Below are positions 52,781 through 61,114 of a stretch of DNA of 64,000 nt, one piece after another (positions within the stretch are counted from its first letter, which is position 1; each line of letters starts with the position of its first letter). Both the position numbers and the translations under genes were made by a program. The notes below the pieces were generated by a model, which had not been told where the DNA came from, did not search any database, and saw nothing but the letters and a program-made list of their open reading frames with translations. The stretch is from CAMEON01 sp045643785 (GTDB lineage: Bacteria > Bacillota > Clostridia > Oscillospirales > CAG-272): assembly GCA_045643785.1 (NCBI GenBank), contig JAZRFR010000257.1, positions 1-64,000 on the forward strand, read 5' to 3'.

Positions 52781-53197
52781 TTATTCCAGAACGATGACGA
52801 CGGTCTTGCCGTTCTCAAGAGTCTGGTTCTTAATGGAACCGAAAGCCTTAGCCTGACCCTCATCCTCGTAGTAAGCCTTCCAAGCCTTGCCGTTACCGGA
52901 AGTCAGCTCACCGATCGTAGAAAGCAGGTCGTTGCTATCGAAGATCTCGAACTCGTCCTCGAACTCACCGGCGCAGAACATCTCGATTGCATTGCCGAGG
53001 GTGCCGTCGCAAGAGGTAGTGCCCTCATACTTAACGGTAGAACCGTCCTTGATGATCAGCGTGACCTCTACGGTGGTCTTAACAGCGGTGTCTGCTGCGG
53101 TGGTCTCGCCGGCGTCGCCGCCCTTATCGCAAGCAACGAATGCGGAAACCATCATGCACAGAGCCATGACAACTGCCATAATCTTAAGAAGCTTCAT
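52781..53197 (-). CDS. Small lipoprotein, DUF4430-like
   Basis: A 138-residue lipoprotein: basic n-region, hydrophobic core and lipobox F-V-A-C put lipid on Cys23, followed by a Gly/Thr linker. The mature domain (V-E-V-T-L-I-I-K-D-G, D-G-T-L-G-N-A-I-E-M-F, G-K-A-W-K-A-Y-Y) resembles the DUF4430/transcobalamin-like small beta domain found on Firmicutes surfaces. The assignment is tentative. GGAGG precedes the ATG at 53197. It is a single-gene transcript with its own consensus promoter and terminator. Confidence 0.8.
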   Translation of the reverse strand: MKLLKIMAVVMALCMMVSAFVACDKGGDAGETTAADTAVKTTVEVTLIIKDGSTVKYEGTTSCDGTLGNAIEMFCAGEFEDEFEIFDSNDLLSTIGELTSGNGKAWKAYYEDEGQAKAFGSIKNQTLENGKTVVIVLE

Positions 53198-53234
53198 GTT
53201 GAAAATCCTCCATAAAAGAAATATTGACAGGTAC

Positions 53235-53263
53235 ATTATACTACATTACGATCAAATTGTCAA
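53235..53263 (-). promoter_or_regulatory. Consensus promoter of the DUF4430-like lipoprotein gene
   Basis: Minus strand TTGACA (complement of 53258-53263), 17-bp spacer, TATAAT (complement of 53235-53240): exact match in both boxes, about 38 bp from the start codon. Confidence 0.92.
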
Positions 53264-53328
53264 CGGCTAATTACAAAAATTCACTTTATAACCAAAATTT
53301 TGGGGGTATATCTTGTGCATTCTGTACA

Positions 53329-53823
53329 CTACACGTGCAAAATAACGGCGAACTGAAGGAAAAACAGGCAGATATTCCAAAGACCGAACAGCAAGGCAAC
53401 GCATGAAGTCCATTTAGTAACCCGCCACCAAGAGTAGGCACAGACAAAGGCTGCCGCAGCCGACACGAGCAAGCACATCCACGACGGGACCAAATAAAAC
53501 TTTCCAAAGAGCAGTGTATACCACACGAGGGAGAAAACCACGGCCAGTACGGCAAACGTACAACCTCTCCACAGATGGACTTCCCCGACAGGACTCGTCG
53601 GAGGACACGACAGAAGATCTCCCAGGGCCGCCCCCCACAACAGGTAAAAGCCCAGCCACAAAAGGCTCATAAGCCACATAGGCGGAAGAAGCGCGGATGC
53701 GCTCAGCTTATGCAAAAGAATGATGGGAGACCCGACGCTCCAGCGGGTAAGCATGGCGCAAGCCAGAAGAAGACCTGCGCCGATGAGAGCGGGAAACGTA
53801 AGACCGCGTGAATTCGTTTTCAT
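53329..53823 (-). CDS. TspO/MBR-like membrane protein (divergent)
   Basis: A 164-residue membrane protein with about five transmembrane segments. The P-P-M-W...L-W-L-G-F-Y-L-L-W-G-A-A block and a final Trp/Asn helix (L-F-G-L-W-N-I-C-L-F-F) resemble the TspO/MBR tetrapyrrole-binding family, but several conserved residues are not obvious, so the match is weak. Start at 53823 after GGGGAG. No heme or photosynthesis genes are nearby. It is probably a small envelope protein with a stress-related role; function is not asserted. Confidence 0.55.
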   Translation of the reverse strand: MKTNSRGLTFPALIGAGLLLACAMLTRWSVGSPIILLHKLSASALLPPMWLMSLLWLGFYLLWGAALGDLLSCPPTSPVGEVHLWRGCTFAVLAVVFSLVWYTLLFGKFYLVPSWMCLLVSAAAAFVCAYSWWRVTKWTSCVALLFGLWNICLFFLQFAVILHV

Positions 53824-53920
53824 ACCGTGCTCCCCTTTCACTATTTCATCCGATATCCCTACACGGTATGCCGTGACAGGATCATTTATGACGGAGCGGG
53901 AGCCGATCGTGATTCATTCG

Positions 53921-56206
53921 TCAGTCAAACAGGCGGTGACGGAAAAAATGCCACGGAAAGTATTTCCGACGGGGGTGATTTTCAATAGGCGGTGCATATT
54001 CATTCTCATCCTGTAAAATATCATTGGGAAGCAACGGGATTCGGTTCGGATCGTCCGGGGATGCGGGAATTACGGGGATCGGCGGTTCTTCGTGCAGATC
54101 GCATCGATCCATGGGTTCGGTTCCCCGCACGAACCACCCGAGTTCACTTTGCACACCGTATACGGGATCCTCACAAAATTCGTTCAAGCGCTTCCCCGTC
54201 AGCGGGCAGAATTTCATTTCCAGCAAAAGATCACGGCTTTCAAAGACCGACTGAGTCGGTCTCCCTTGATACGTTTTTTCAAAAGCCGCCATGAGTTCAT
54301 CCCAGACCGACACGCAGAGATTGCCCCGTATGCCCTTCATCGGGATCGGATAATCGTATCCCATCCAAACTCCCGCCAACATGCGCGGGGTATACCCGAC
54401 AAACCAGCGGTCACAATTATTTTGGGTGGTTCCCGTTTTTCCTGCTGCATCAATACCAAGGGATTTGAGTTCAGCCATATAGGGAGCCGCCGTTCCCTCC
54501 TGGGTAACGGCGCAGAGCATTTGCGTCATGAGAGCGGCATTTTCCGCGGAAAGGACGCGGTCTGCCTGTTCGAAAGGAGGATTTTCCAAAAGGACGTTTC
54601 CATCGCTATCCAAAACGCGGTGGTAGGATATGGGAGCACGATAGATTCCGTCGATAAACACGGAGTACGCCGCGGTCAATTCACGGACGGACAGCCCGCG
54701 GCTCTGTTGGCCCAAGGCCAAGGAGGATACCGTCGCATCGTGATGCGCGGTGTTTTCGGTGGGTGATACGAGGCTTTCAAGCCCCAGACGGTCGTGCAGG
54801 AACGCAAAGGATTGCTCACATCCCACGTCGTTCAGAATACGCACCGAGACCGTATTGATGGAATGGGCCAAGGCTTTCCCTGCCGACACGCGTCCGCGGT
54901 AGATCCCGTCGGCGTTGGACGGCCATGGCTTGCCGTCCTTTTGGAGAAGGGGTTCATCCTCCAGGATGCTCGCCCACGTGATCAGACCTCGCTCCAGTGC
55001 GGGCGCATAGACGGACAACGGCTTAATGCAGGAGCCTGCCGGACGGCGGGTATCCACCGCGTAGTTCTGTATGCGGTTGGCATTTTTCTCCCCGACAGCT
55101 CCCGCGACGGCCAGAATATCTCCCGTATAGGGATCAATCAAGATACAGGCCGATTGCGGGCGGCCGTATTCCCCTTGGGGGAAATGATCCTCTTTCGCGT
55201 AATACGCTTCCAAAATTCTCTGCAAGGATTCGTCCATAGCGGTTTCAATCGTCAAGCCGCCTTTATAGATCATAACCGCCGCTTTGTCGTAGCTATACCC
55301 GTATTTCTCTTGCAGATCGCGGATCACATCACGGATCACCATGTCGATATACCAAGAGGTTACGGGATCGTTTACGGATCTTTCGGTTGGATTCAACCCC
55401 AGCGGGGATTGGATTGCTTCATCCCGTTCCGTCTCCGTGATATACCCCTGCTTTTCCATTTCCCTGAGAATGATATTCCTTCTTAACAGATTATTTTCGG
55501 GGCAAAGGATCGGATCGTACCCCGAAGGATTCTTGGTAATGGCGGCAATGGTGGCGCACTCGGCCAAGGAAAGCTCGGTAACGGATTTGGAAAAGTAGCG
55601 TTTGGCCGCGGCGCCGACCCCGTAACATCCCTCCGCCAGGTTGATCACGTTCAGGTACGCCTCCAGAATCTCTGTTTTGGAAAGCTGCTTTTCCAGATCA
55701 AAGGCGGTGAATATCTCGTTGAGCTTACGGTCAAGAGAATGTTCGTCCTTCCCTGTCAGATTCTTGACCAGCTGTTGCGTGATGGTGGATCCGCCAAAGG
55801 TTGCGTTCCCCCTCAGATAGGCAAGCCCCGCTCGCCCCGTCCGTAAAAGATCTACGCCGTCATGCTGCCAGAAGCGTTTATCCTCAATGGCCACAAAGGC
55901 GTTGATGAGGTCACTCGGCATATCTCCGTAGGCGGTGTAGATACAGGCATCCGAATCGACCAGAGCTGATTTGGGCGCTACATGACAGTCTCCATCCCTT
56001 CCCGCTCGGTTTTCGGGGGCATAGGCGTAAAAAACAGACGGTTCGTTTGCCTGATAGATCCGCACGAGAGACATATCCATTTTCGCGTTACTGTAAGGGA
56101 TCAGAAAAGATACGGCGCCTAAGCCGAGCAGAAAACAAACGCCAAGCAATAAAGACACAATCAACAAGGCAACACGCCAGCATTTTTTCCTTTTTCTCAT
56201 GTTCAT
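53921..56206 (-). CDS. Class A penicillin-binding protein (PBP1A-type)
   Basis: A 761-residue bifunctional peptidoglycan synthase anchored by one N-terminal transmembrane helix. The glycosyltransferase domain has A-I-E-D-K-R-F-W-Q-H-D-G-V-D and G-G-S-T-I-T-Q-Q-L-V-K-N-L; the transpeptidase has S-C-I-K (nucleophile Ser in the S-x-x-K motif), a plausible H-S-I-N (S-x-N) and K-T-G-T-T. The C-terminal part is Pro- and Asp-rich. The frame is open to 56338, but the ATG at 56206 follows GGAAGGGTGG and gives a normal membrane start. It is divergent from the BofC-like gene. Confidence 0.94.
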   Translation of the reverse strand: MNMRKRKKCWRVALLIVSLLLGVCFLLGLGAVSFLIPYSNAKMDMSLVRIYQANEPSVFYAYAPENRAGRDGDCHVAPKSALVDSDACIYTAYGDMPSDLINAFVAIEDKRFWQHDGVDLLRTGRAGLAYLRGNATFGGSTITQQLVKNLTGKDEHSLDRKLNEIFTAFDLEKQLSKTEILEAYLNVINLAEGCYGVGAAAKRYFSKSVTELSLAECATIAAITKNPSGYDPILCPENNLLRRNIILREMEKQGYITETERDEAIQSPLGLNPTERSVNDPVTSWYIDMVIRDVIRDLQEKYGYSYDKAAVMIYKGGLTIETAMDESLQRILEAYYAKEDHFPQGEYGRPQSACILIDPYTGDILAVAGAVGEKNANRIQNYAVDTRRPAGSCIKPLSVYAPALERGLITWASILEDEPLLQKDGKPWPSNADGIYRGRVSAGKALAHSINTVSVRILNDVGCEQSFAFLHDRLGLESLVSPTENTAHHDATVSSLALGQQSRGLSVRELTAAYSVFIDGIYRAPISYHRVLDSDGNVLLENPPFEQADRVLSAENAALMTQMLCAVTQEGTAAPYMAELKSLGIDAAGKTGTTQNNCDRWFVGYTPRMLAGVWMGYDYPIPMKGIRGNLCVSVWDELMAAFEKTYQGRPTQSVFESRDLLLEMKFCPLTGKRLNEFCEDPVYGVQSELGWFVRGTEPMDRCDLHEEPPIPVIPASPDDPNRIPLLPNDILQDENEYAPPIENHPRRKYFPWHFFRHRLFD

Positions 56207-56258
56207 ACGCCACCCTTCCGATCTTTTGGAAAATACATCATTATTGTGTCTCGGTTTC

Positions 56259-56287
56259 GCATAATTAAACTGCGGCGGGGCATGATA
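56259..56287 (+). promoter_or_regulatory. Candidate sigma-G promoter of the BofC-like gene
   Basis: GCATA (56259-56263), 17-bp spacer, CATGATA (56281-56287). Both elements match the known sigma-G pattern GNATR and CATNHTA, with spacing one base short of the usual 18. In Bacillus bofC is a sigma-G gene. Confidence 0.55.
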
Positions 56288-56306
56288 ATAGAGACACATC
56301 CACCAG

Positions 56307-56322
56307 TTTTTGACGTCAAAAA
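56307..56322. other. Perfect 16-bp palindrome
   Basis: TTTTTGACGTCAAAAA reads the same on both strands. It lies about 20 bp downstream of the candidate -10 and 43 bp upstream of the gene start, where an operator or a leader structure would be expected. No protein is known to me for it. Confidence 0.6.
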
Positions 56323-56364
56323 TACGGCTCGCTGACATCGGGCCGATTATGGAAAGGAATTTGT

Positions 56365-56919
56365 ATGAAGCAATTTACCAATCTGACCAAAGCTATCCTG
56401 ATCTCCGTCGCCTCCGTCACGCTGATCTGGCTGATCTTCTCCACGGCATATACCTACACGGTATCCGAGGAAGTCACCCGACTGAGGAGGGACAGCCGCA
56501 GTGACATCGTATATCTCCGCAACCGGGTGCGTGATCTGGAAGCCGCCTTGATGCCCGACATCCCTGCAGGCGTGACCACACCTGATATGAATGCGGATGA
56601 CGCGGAAAATCAGGAAACCTCGCGTCCCTCTCGGGATACTGCATCGGCAGAAACCGAGGCTGTAACCGTCCCCACCCATCAATCGCCCGAAACCCAGGTG
56701 CCTACGGTTGACAATCCCGAGACACTTCCCTCGACGGCCACGTATCTTTTCACCGAATACAACGGCATGATCGGCGTGTTTGATGCCGCAGGGGAGCTGG
56801 TGCGAACCATCAACGTATTCGTTATGACTCTTCCCGAAGCCGAAAGAGAGGCGTTATACGTAGGTATCCCCGCCTACTCCTACGCAGAAATGTGCGAGCT
56901 TGCGGAGCAGTTTGAATGA
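56365..56919 (+). CDS. BofC-like sporulation protein (membrane-anchored)
   Basis: A 184-residue protein with one N-terminal transmembrane helix (about 10-32), a short basic coiled segment, a low-complexity Thr/Glu/Pro linker, and a C-terminal domain of about 60 residues (Y-L-F-T-E-Y-N-G-M-I-G-V-F...L-P-E-A-E-R-E-A-L-Y-V-G-I-P). That domain resembles the C-terminal domain of BofC, a forespore factor that restrains processing of sigma-K in Bacillus. The match is to the C-terminal domain only. GGAAAGGAAT precedes the ATG. A sigma-G-like promoter lies upstream, matching a forespore role. Confidence 0.7.
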   Translation: MKQFTNLTKAILISVASVTLIWLIFSTAYTYTVSEEVTRLRRDSRSDIVYLRNRVRDLEAALMPDIPAGVTTPDMNADDAENQETSRPSRDTASAETEAVTVPTHQSPETQVPTVDNPETLPSTATYLFTEYNGMIGVFDAAGELVRTINVFVMTLPEAEREALYVGIPAYSYAEMCELAEQFE

Positions 56920-56941
56920 TTCGGATCGCAATCCTGACAGA

Positions 56942-56975
56942 AAAAAGGTGTCATCCCATGGGATGACACCTTTTT
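56942..56975 (+). terminator. Terminator after the BofC-like gene
   Basis: A perfect 34-bp palindrome: AAAAAGGTGTCATCCC and its complement with a CATG centre, ending in TTTTT. It can act on both strands. Confidence 0.93.
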
Positions 56976-57064
56976 CGAGCCGCATATGTATCCAAAACCA
57001 GAATGCAGACGACGCAGAGAGAAGTTCGTACAGTCGATTGAATCCCGCTTTCAGAATGGGGACA

Positions 57065-57385
57065 TCAACGGTCTCTTCTTCTTGCCTCGAAGCAGGCGCT
57101 GCAGTACACAGGTCTGTCCGCGCTGGGCTGGAACGTCAGCTTAGCAACGCCACCGCAATCGGTGCAGGTTGCCTCAAAATACTGACGCTCGGGCTTACCG
57201 GCGTTCTTCTTGGCATCGCGGCAAGCCTTGCAGGTCTTGGGCTTATTCTGGAAGCCCTTCTCGGCATAGAAAGCCTGCTCGCCGGCCGTGAACACGAACT
57301 CATTGCCGCATTCCTTGCAGACAAGGGTCTCGTCCTCGTAAACGGGAGTCTCCACGTTCGCGTCCATGATCTCATCTTCGTACAT
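57065..57385 (-). CDS. Small protein with two zinc-ribbon-like CxxC pairs
   Basis: A 106-residue protein. Residues 1-20 are acidic. Then two zinc-ribbon-type modules: C23-x2-C26 with C52-x2-C55, and C74-x2-C77 with C95-x2-C98 (the second is the CxxC-x17-CxxC type). The R-R-R-D-R tail is basic. It resembles the small probable-zinc-binding proteins of Clostridia and Chloroflexi, possibly nucleic-acid-binding. GAGGT precedes the ATG. It lies between the terminator of the BofC-like gene and a sigma-factor gene. Function unknown. Confidence 0.8.
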   Translation of the reverse strand: MYEDEIMDANVETPVYEDETLVCKECGNEFVFTAGEQAFYAEKGFQNKPKTCKACRDAKKNAGKPERQYFEATCTDCGGVAKLTFQPSADRPVYCSACFEARRRDR

Positions 57386-57500
57386 TGGTTTTTACCTCGC
57401 TTAAAATGGTTTTTGCCCCGCGGCGGACTCACACCGCCATCTCGAAGTTGGTTACCTCGCGTTCTTTTTGTACCATCGGGACATAGTACCCGCCCTTATC

Positions 57501-58112
57501 TCAATCTTCGGGCGGGGTGAGCCGCTCACGGAGCTTGCGACGAATGCGGTAGATGGCATTGTGGACAGAACGCTCGTCACGGTCAAGGTCTTTGGCAATA
57601 TCCGCAACGGGCACACCCGTTACGTACTGCCACCATACGCGGTTCTCCAGTTCCGAAAGATGACCGCGAACGGTACGGCAAAGCTGGCGGAAGCGTTCGT
57701 CCTCCACCATATCGGCTCCGGGATCATACCCCTCCGTCACATCCTCTTCAGCCAACGAGACATGTGTCACGCGGCGGCGGGCATGAATATGCCGCCACTC
57801 AGAGATCAGACCGTTACGCAGGCAGATCTTGGCGTACAGGCCGAAATCCACCGCATCCTGCTCGGTGTCAAAGGAGGTAATGGCGCCCAAAAATACCCGC
57901 TCGGCCTCTTCCCGCATATCCGCCTTTTCCTGGAGAGTCATTTCCGAAGCGCCGAAACGGGCGACCGAGGATTCCAGCAGAGGACGGTATTTGGTACAGA
58001 GCGCAAGGTAAGCCTCCCGACTACCCGCCTGCGCCTGCAAAAGCAGGTCACGCAAAGAGGAATCGGGGGTTTGAAGGGTATCCGTTTCGGATTTTGGATG
58101 AAGCTCTTTCAT
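57501..58112 (-). CDS. Sigma-70 family RNA polymerase sigma factor (Spo0H-like)
   Basis: A 203-residue sigma factor. It lacks regions 1.1 and 3: a region-2-like N-terminal part (about 25-115, including T-K-Y-R-P-L-L) and a region-4 helix-turn-helix (about 145-200, G-V-P-V-A-D-I-A-K-D-L...V-H-N-A-I-Y-R-I-R-R-K-L). The L-x-T-K-Y-R beginning is reminiscent of sigma-H (Spo0H), the early stationary/sporulation factor, but the match is weaker than to true SigH, and no anti-sigma gene is adjacent. GAAAAGG precedes the ATG at 58112. Promoter visible upstream. Confidence 0.83.
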   Translation of the reverse strand: MKELHPKSETDTLQTPDSSLRDLLLQAQAGSREAYLALCTKYRPLLESSVARFGASEMTLQEKADMREEAERVFLGAITSFDTEQDAVDFGLYAKICLRNGLISEWRHIHARRRVTHVSLAEEDVTEGYDPGADMVEDERFRQLCRTVRGHLSELENRVWWQYVTGVPVADIAKDLDRDERSVHNAIYRIRRKLRERLTPPED

Positions 58113-58190
58113 GCCGCGCACCTTTTCCGCACAGAGGATTCGGTGGAGGATAATTCCCTCTTTACCGAAATTTTCTGTCCTATCAGTAAT

Positions 58191-58218
58191 ATTATATCAT
58201 GAATCTGCATAATGTCAA
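58191..58218 (-). promoter_or_regulatory. Promoter of the Spo0H-like sigma factor gene
   Basis: Minus strand TTGACA (complement of 58213-58218), 16-bp spacer, TATAAT (complement of 58191-58196) with a TGA extension. Confidence 0.85.
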
Positions 58219-58261
58219 GTGTATTTTTTCGTCTTTTTTTGTAAAAGGATGCCATTTTTAC

Positions 58262-58308
58262 CAAAAGGCGGCTTTGCCTGTGTACAATTTACACATTCAA
58301 AGGCCGCC
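58262..58308 (-). terminator. Structured hairpin, likely terminator of the ecfA-ecfT operon
   Basis: GGCGGC-TTTG and CAAAGGCCGCC arms, an internal loop, then TGTGTA/TACACA. On the minus strand the stem is followed by GCCGCCTTTTGG, a short U-tract. It lies about 160 bp past the ecfT stop. Confidence 0.5.
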
Positions 58309-58468
58309 TAATTGTTTGTTTTGACGGAAAACCGCGTTTCTTTTTTGGCAAAATGACTTAAAAAACAGTTAAAATTTTGTGAATATTTTTTTGACGTTTT
58401 CCGAACAAATCCAACCGTCCCGCCACTTATATCCATGAAAAACGCAATATTTCCAAAGGTTTTCGGGG

Positions 58469-59311
58469 TTACATGGTATAGAGCCAGCCGAAGCGAGCGC
58501 CGCAGATGTTGATGGCTACGACACCGGCCACGAACAGGGCCATACCGATCAGTGTGAACACGTCACGGGCGTGATATTTGAGAACGCGGAGCTTGGTTCG
58601 TCCTTCCCCGCCGTGGTAGCAACGGCATTCCATGGCGGTTGCCAGCTCGTCGGCGCGGCGGAAGACCGATGCGAACAGCGGCACGATGATGGGAATGAGC
58701 GCCTTGGCTCTTTGCGCAAGAGAACCCTGGGTAAAGTCCGCGCCTCGCGCCTTTTGGGCAGCCATGATCTTCTCGGTCTCCTCCATGATGGTGGGGATAA
58801 AGCGCAGGGCGATAGTCATCATCATGGCGAAGGCGTGAACAGGAACTTTGATCTTGGCCAGGGGGCGAAGCAGGCTTTCGATGGCGTCGGTGAGGGCGAT
58901 GGGGGTGGTGGTGTAGGTCAGGAACAGGCTGGTTCCGATGACCATGGCCAGGATGCGCACCAGAATAAAGGCGGCATGGTAAATGCCCTTGGGATAAATG
59001 GTGATGATCCAGAAATCCACCAGAGGCACGGCTTCTTCAGCGGTATCCACAACCCAGAATACATTCAGGATGGCCGTGAAGACCATGATGAAGATCAACG
59101 CGCGGATGGAGCGCAGAACCACCTTCATGGGGATGCGGGAGACGAGAATCAGGGCAAAACCCGACAGGAGCAGGAGCACGAAGGAGAAGGTGTTCGTGCA
59201 CAGGAACGACGCCACGATATAGACCACGGCGGCGATGACCTTGGTGCGGGGATCCAGACGGTGAAGCAGGGAGTTGGCGGGATAGTACTGACCGAAAGCA
59301 AAGCTTTTCAT
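58469..59311 (-). CDS. ecfT: Energy-coupling factor transporter transmembrane protein EcfT
   Basis: A 280-residue membrane scaffold with about five to six helices that links the two ATPases to a vitamin-binding S-component. It has the EcfT-type coupling-helix signature A-A-Q-K-A-R-G-A-D-F-T-Q-G and a second motif, A-M-E-C-R-C-Y-H-G-G-E-G-R-T-K. It overlaps the ATPase gene upstream by four bases (ATGA). No S-component gene is nearby, so the unit may serve several vitamins or metals. Confidence 0.93.
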   Translation of the reverse strand: MKSFAFGQYYPANSLLHRLDPRTKVIAAVVYIVASFLCTNTFSFVLLLLSGFALILVSRIPMKVVLRSIRALIFIMVFTAILNVFWVVDTAEEAVPLVDFWIITIYPKGIYHAAFILVRILAMVIGTSLFLTYTTTPIALTDAIESLLRPLAKIKVPVHAFAMMMTIALRFIPTIMEETEKIMAAQKARGADFTQGSLAQRAKALIPIIVPLFASVFRRADELATAMECRCYHGGEGRTKLRVLKYHARDVFTLIGMALFVAGVVAINICGARFGWLYTM

Positions 59312-60288
59312 GGGCGCGCCCTCCCTTCTCTGTCATTCTTTACCGAACGGAAGATTTCCATCAGCGCGTCTTCTGCGGCCTCCGTGGTGTAAAGACCGGC
59401 GGGCATAGGCATACCGCCCTCTCGCAGAAGCAGACAAAGCTTGGTGATCTGGGGAATATCCAATCCAACGGCCTCCAACTCATCGGCGCGGGCAAAAATC
59501 TCGTTTCGATCCCCTGCCATAAGCACCTTTGCGTGAGCCATGACCACTACGTCGTCACAGTATTGGGCCATATCCTCCATGCTGTGACTGACGATGATCA
59601 CGGTACAACCGGTACGGCGGTTATACTCCCGAATGCCCTGGAAAATGACGTGACGACCCTGGGGGTCCAATCCTGCGGCGGGTTCATCCAGCACCAGCAC
59701 CTCGGGGCGCATGGCCATAATGCCCGCGATGGCTACGCGACGCTTCTGGCCGCCCGAGAGGTCGAAAGGAGATTTTTCCATGAGGGCGGGGTCTACGCCT
59801 GCAAAGGCGGCGGATTCCGCAACACGCTCGCGAATCTCCTCCTCGGAAAGCTTCATGTTCTTGGGTCCAAAGGCGATATCGGCGGCTACAGTCTCCTCAA
59901 AGAGTTGGTACTCGGGGTACTGCATGACCATGCCTACGCGGAAGCGTACCTTTCCGATCTCCTTGGGACGGGCCCAGATATCCTCGCCGTCCAGAAGCAC
60001 GCGACCGGATTCGGCGCGGGTCAGGCCGTTGAGCAGTTGGATCAGGGTGGATTTTCCCGACCCCGTGTGACCGATGATGCCCGTCAGCTTCCCTGCGTGA
60101 ATATCCAGAGATACCCCATCCAGAGCGCGAACCTCAAAGGGAGAGTTCTTGCCATAGATATAGGTGATATTTTCCAGGCGAAGCTTGGGATTTTCGGTTT
60201 GATTCATGATGGGAGCGGAGGTTACCGTCTCCGTATCTGTCCCGACCGCTTGAGGGTTCGGGCGGTTCTGTTTATTTCTTTTTTGCAT
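59308..60288 (-). CDS. ecfA2: Energy-coupling factor ATPase (EcfA2-type)
   Basis: A 326-residue ABC ATPase. Walker A G-H-T-G-S-G-K-S-T, signature L-S-G-G-Q-K-R-R-V-A, Walker B V-L-V-L-D-E-P and D-loop A-G-L-D are intact; the order and the E-N-I-T-Y-I-Y-G start match EcfA2. A Lys/Asn-rich, Gln-containing N-terminal extension of about 30-35 residues is unusual. The ATG at 60288 is preferred over GTG 60306, because GGTGAGG lies before it. EcfA1 is not adjacent: only one ATPase accompanies ecfT here. Confidence 0.9.
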   Translation of the reverse strand: MQKRNKQNRPNPQAVGTDTETVTSAPIMNQTENPKLRLENITYIYGKNSPFEVRALDGVSLDIHAGKLTGIIGHTGSGKSTLIQLLNGLTRAESGRVLLDGEDIWARPKEIGKVRFRVGMVMQYPEYQLFEETVAADIAFGPKNMKLSEEEIRERVAESAAFAGVDPALMEKSPFDLSGGQKRRVAIAGIMAMRPEVLVLDEPAAGLDPQGRHVIFQGIREYNRRTGCTVIIVSHSMEDMAQYCDDVVVMAHAKVLMAGDRNEIFARADELEAVGLDIPQITKLCLLLREGGMPMPAGLYTTEAAEDALMEIFRSVKNDREGRARP

Positions 60289-60358
60289 ACGATTTACGTT
60301 CCTCACCTTTGTGAAAGGTAATACGAGTGATTCAATAATAGCAGATCAACGCGAGCAA

Positions 60359-61114
60359 TCAGCGGAACCACTTCCCTGCTTCCACGCCCTTCTCATCGTG
60401 GAAACCGATACGGAGGATGCGGTACCATACCTCGTCCAGGGCGCCGTCCTCGGAGAGGATGCCCAGTTTATCCCGCATAGCCTTAATGAGGTATTCGGGA
60501 TTGAGGTTTTCGGTGTTGCCCGCGCGGAGGGTAGCACGGAGCTTGATGAGGCCATCGGCGGCCACGGCCTTAACCGAATGGATCATGGGGAGGATGTTGA
60601 CCTCCTTATCACCCGACTTGGAACGCTTGGTCATGACGATGGGCTCTGCGTCGGAGGCGAACATAGCATTGATGGCGCCCGCGTTGTCAATGGGATCGCC
60701 GGGGGTCTTGATGGTCATCTGGTAGGTACCCCACGCGATATCCGAGAAGGCGGTCTTGGGGATATAGACCTCCGAGACCTGCATTTCGGAAGTGAGTTCT
60801 GCGTTGAGCTGGGCCTTGATCTCGGCGGGGGTGATCTCACGGTCGATACGGAGATCCACCATCTCCTCCATGCCCTCGGAGCCTACGGGCAGGGGCACGC
60901 CGAAGACGATCTTACTGTGGGGGTTGAAGCCCTGGGTGTACCACATGGGGATGGAAGCGCGAACCAGGACTCTCTGCCAGGTACGCTGGAGGTCGAGGTG
61001 GGAGAAGTACTGGAGGTTGCCCGTCTTTTGGAATACTACACGCACCGTAATGGGCGCGTCCAGCATGGGGCGGTCAAACTTGGAAATACGGTTCAGTTTT
61101 TCTTGGGACAGCAT
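60359..61114 (-). CDS. Radical-SAM-linked protein, DUF2344/TIGR03936 type
   Basis: A 251-residue protein of the DUF2344 family, which is nearly always encoded next to a B12-binding radical-SAM gene and probably acts with it. The V-R-V-V-F-Q-K-T-G-N-L-Q-Y-F-S-H-L-D-L beginning and the Q-G-F-N-P-H-S-K-I block are typical. It overlaps its partner gene at 61093 by 22 bases; GGGAGGTGA precedes the ATG. Neither substrate nor exact function is known; tRNA or ribosomal-protein modification has been speculated for the pair. Confidence 0.88.
   Translation of the reverse strand: MLSQEKLNRISKFDRPMLDAPITVRVVFQKTGNLQYFSHLDLQRTWQRVLVRASIPMWYTQGFNPHSKIVFGVPLPVGSEGMEEMVDLRIDREITPAEIKAQLNAELTSEMQVSEVYIPKTAFSDIAWGTYQMTIKTPGDPIDNAGAINAMFASDAEPIVMTKRSKSGDKEVNILPMIHSVKAVAADGLIKLRATLRAGNTENLNPEYLIKAMRDKLGILSEDGALDEVWYRILRIGFHDEKGVEAGKWFR

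Larger units (their letters stand above)
58113..58468. other. Non-coding region between sigma factor and ecfT genes
   Basis: The 356 bp hold the sigma-gene promoter at the left, an AT-rich stretch with TTTTTT runs, and the structured hairpin at 58262-58308. Nothing coding was seen on either strand. Confidence 0.7.
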
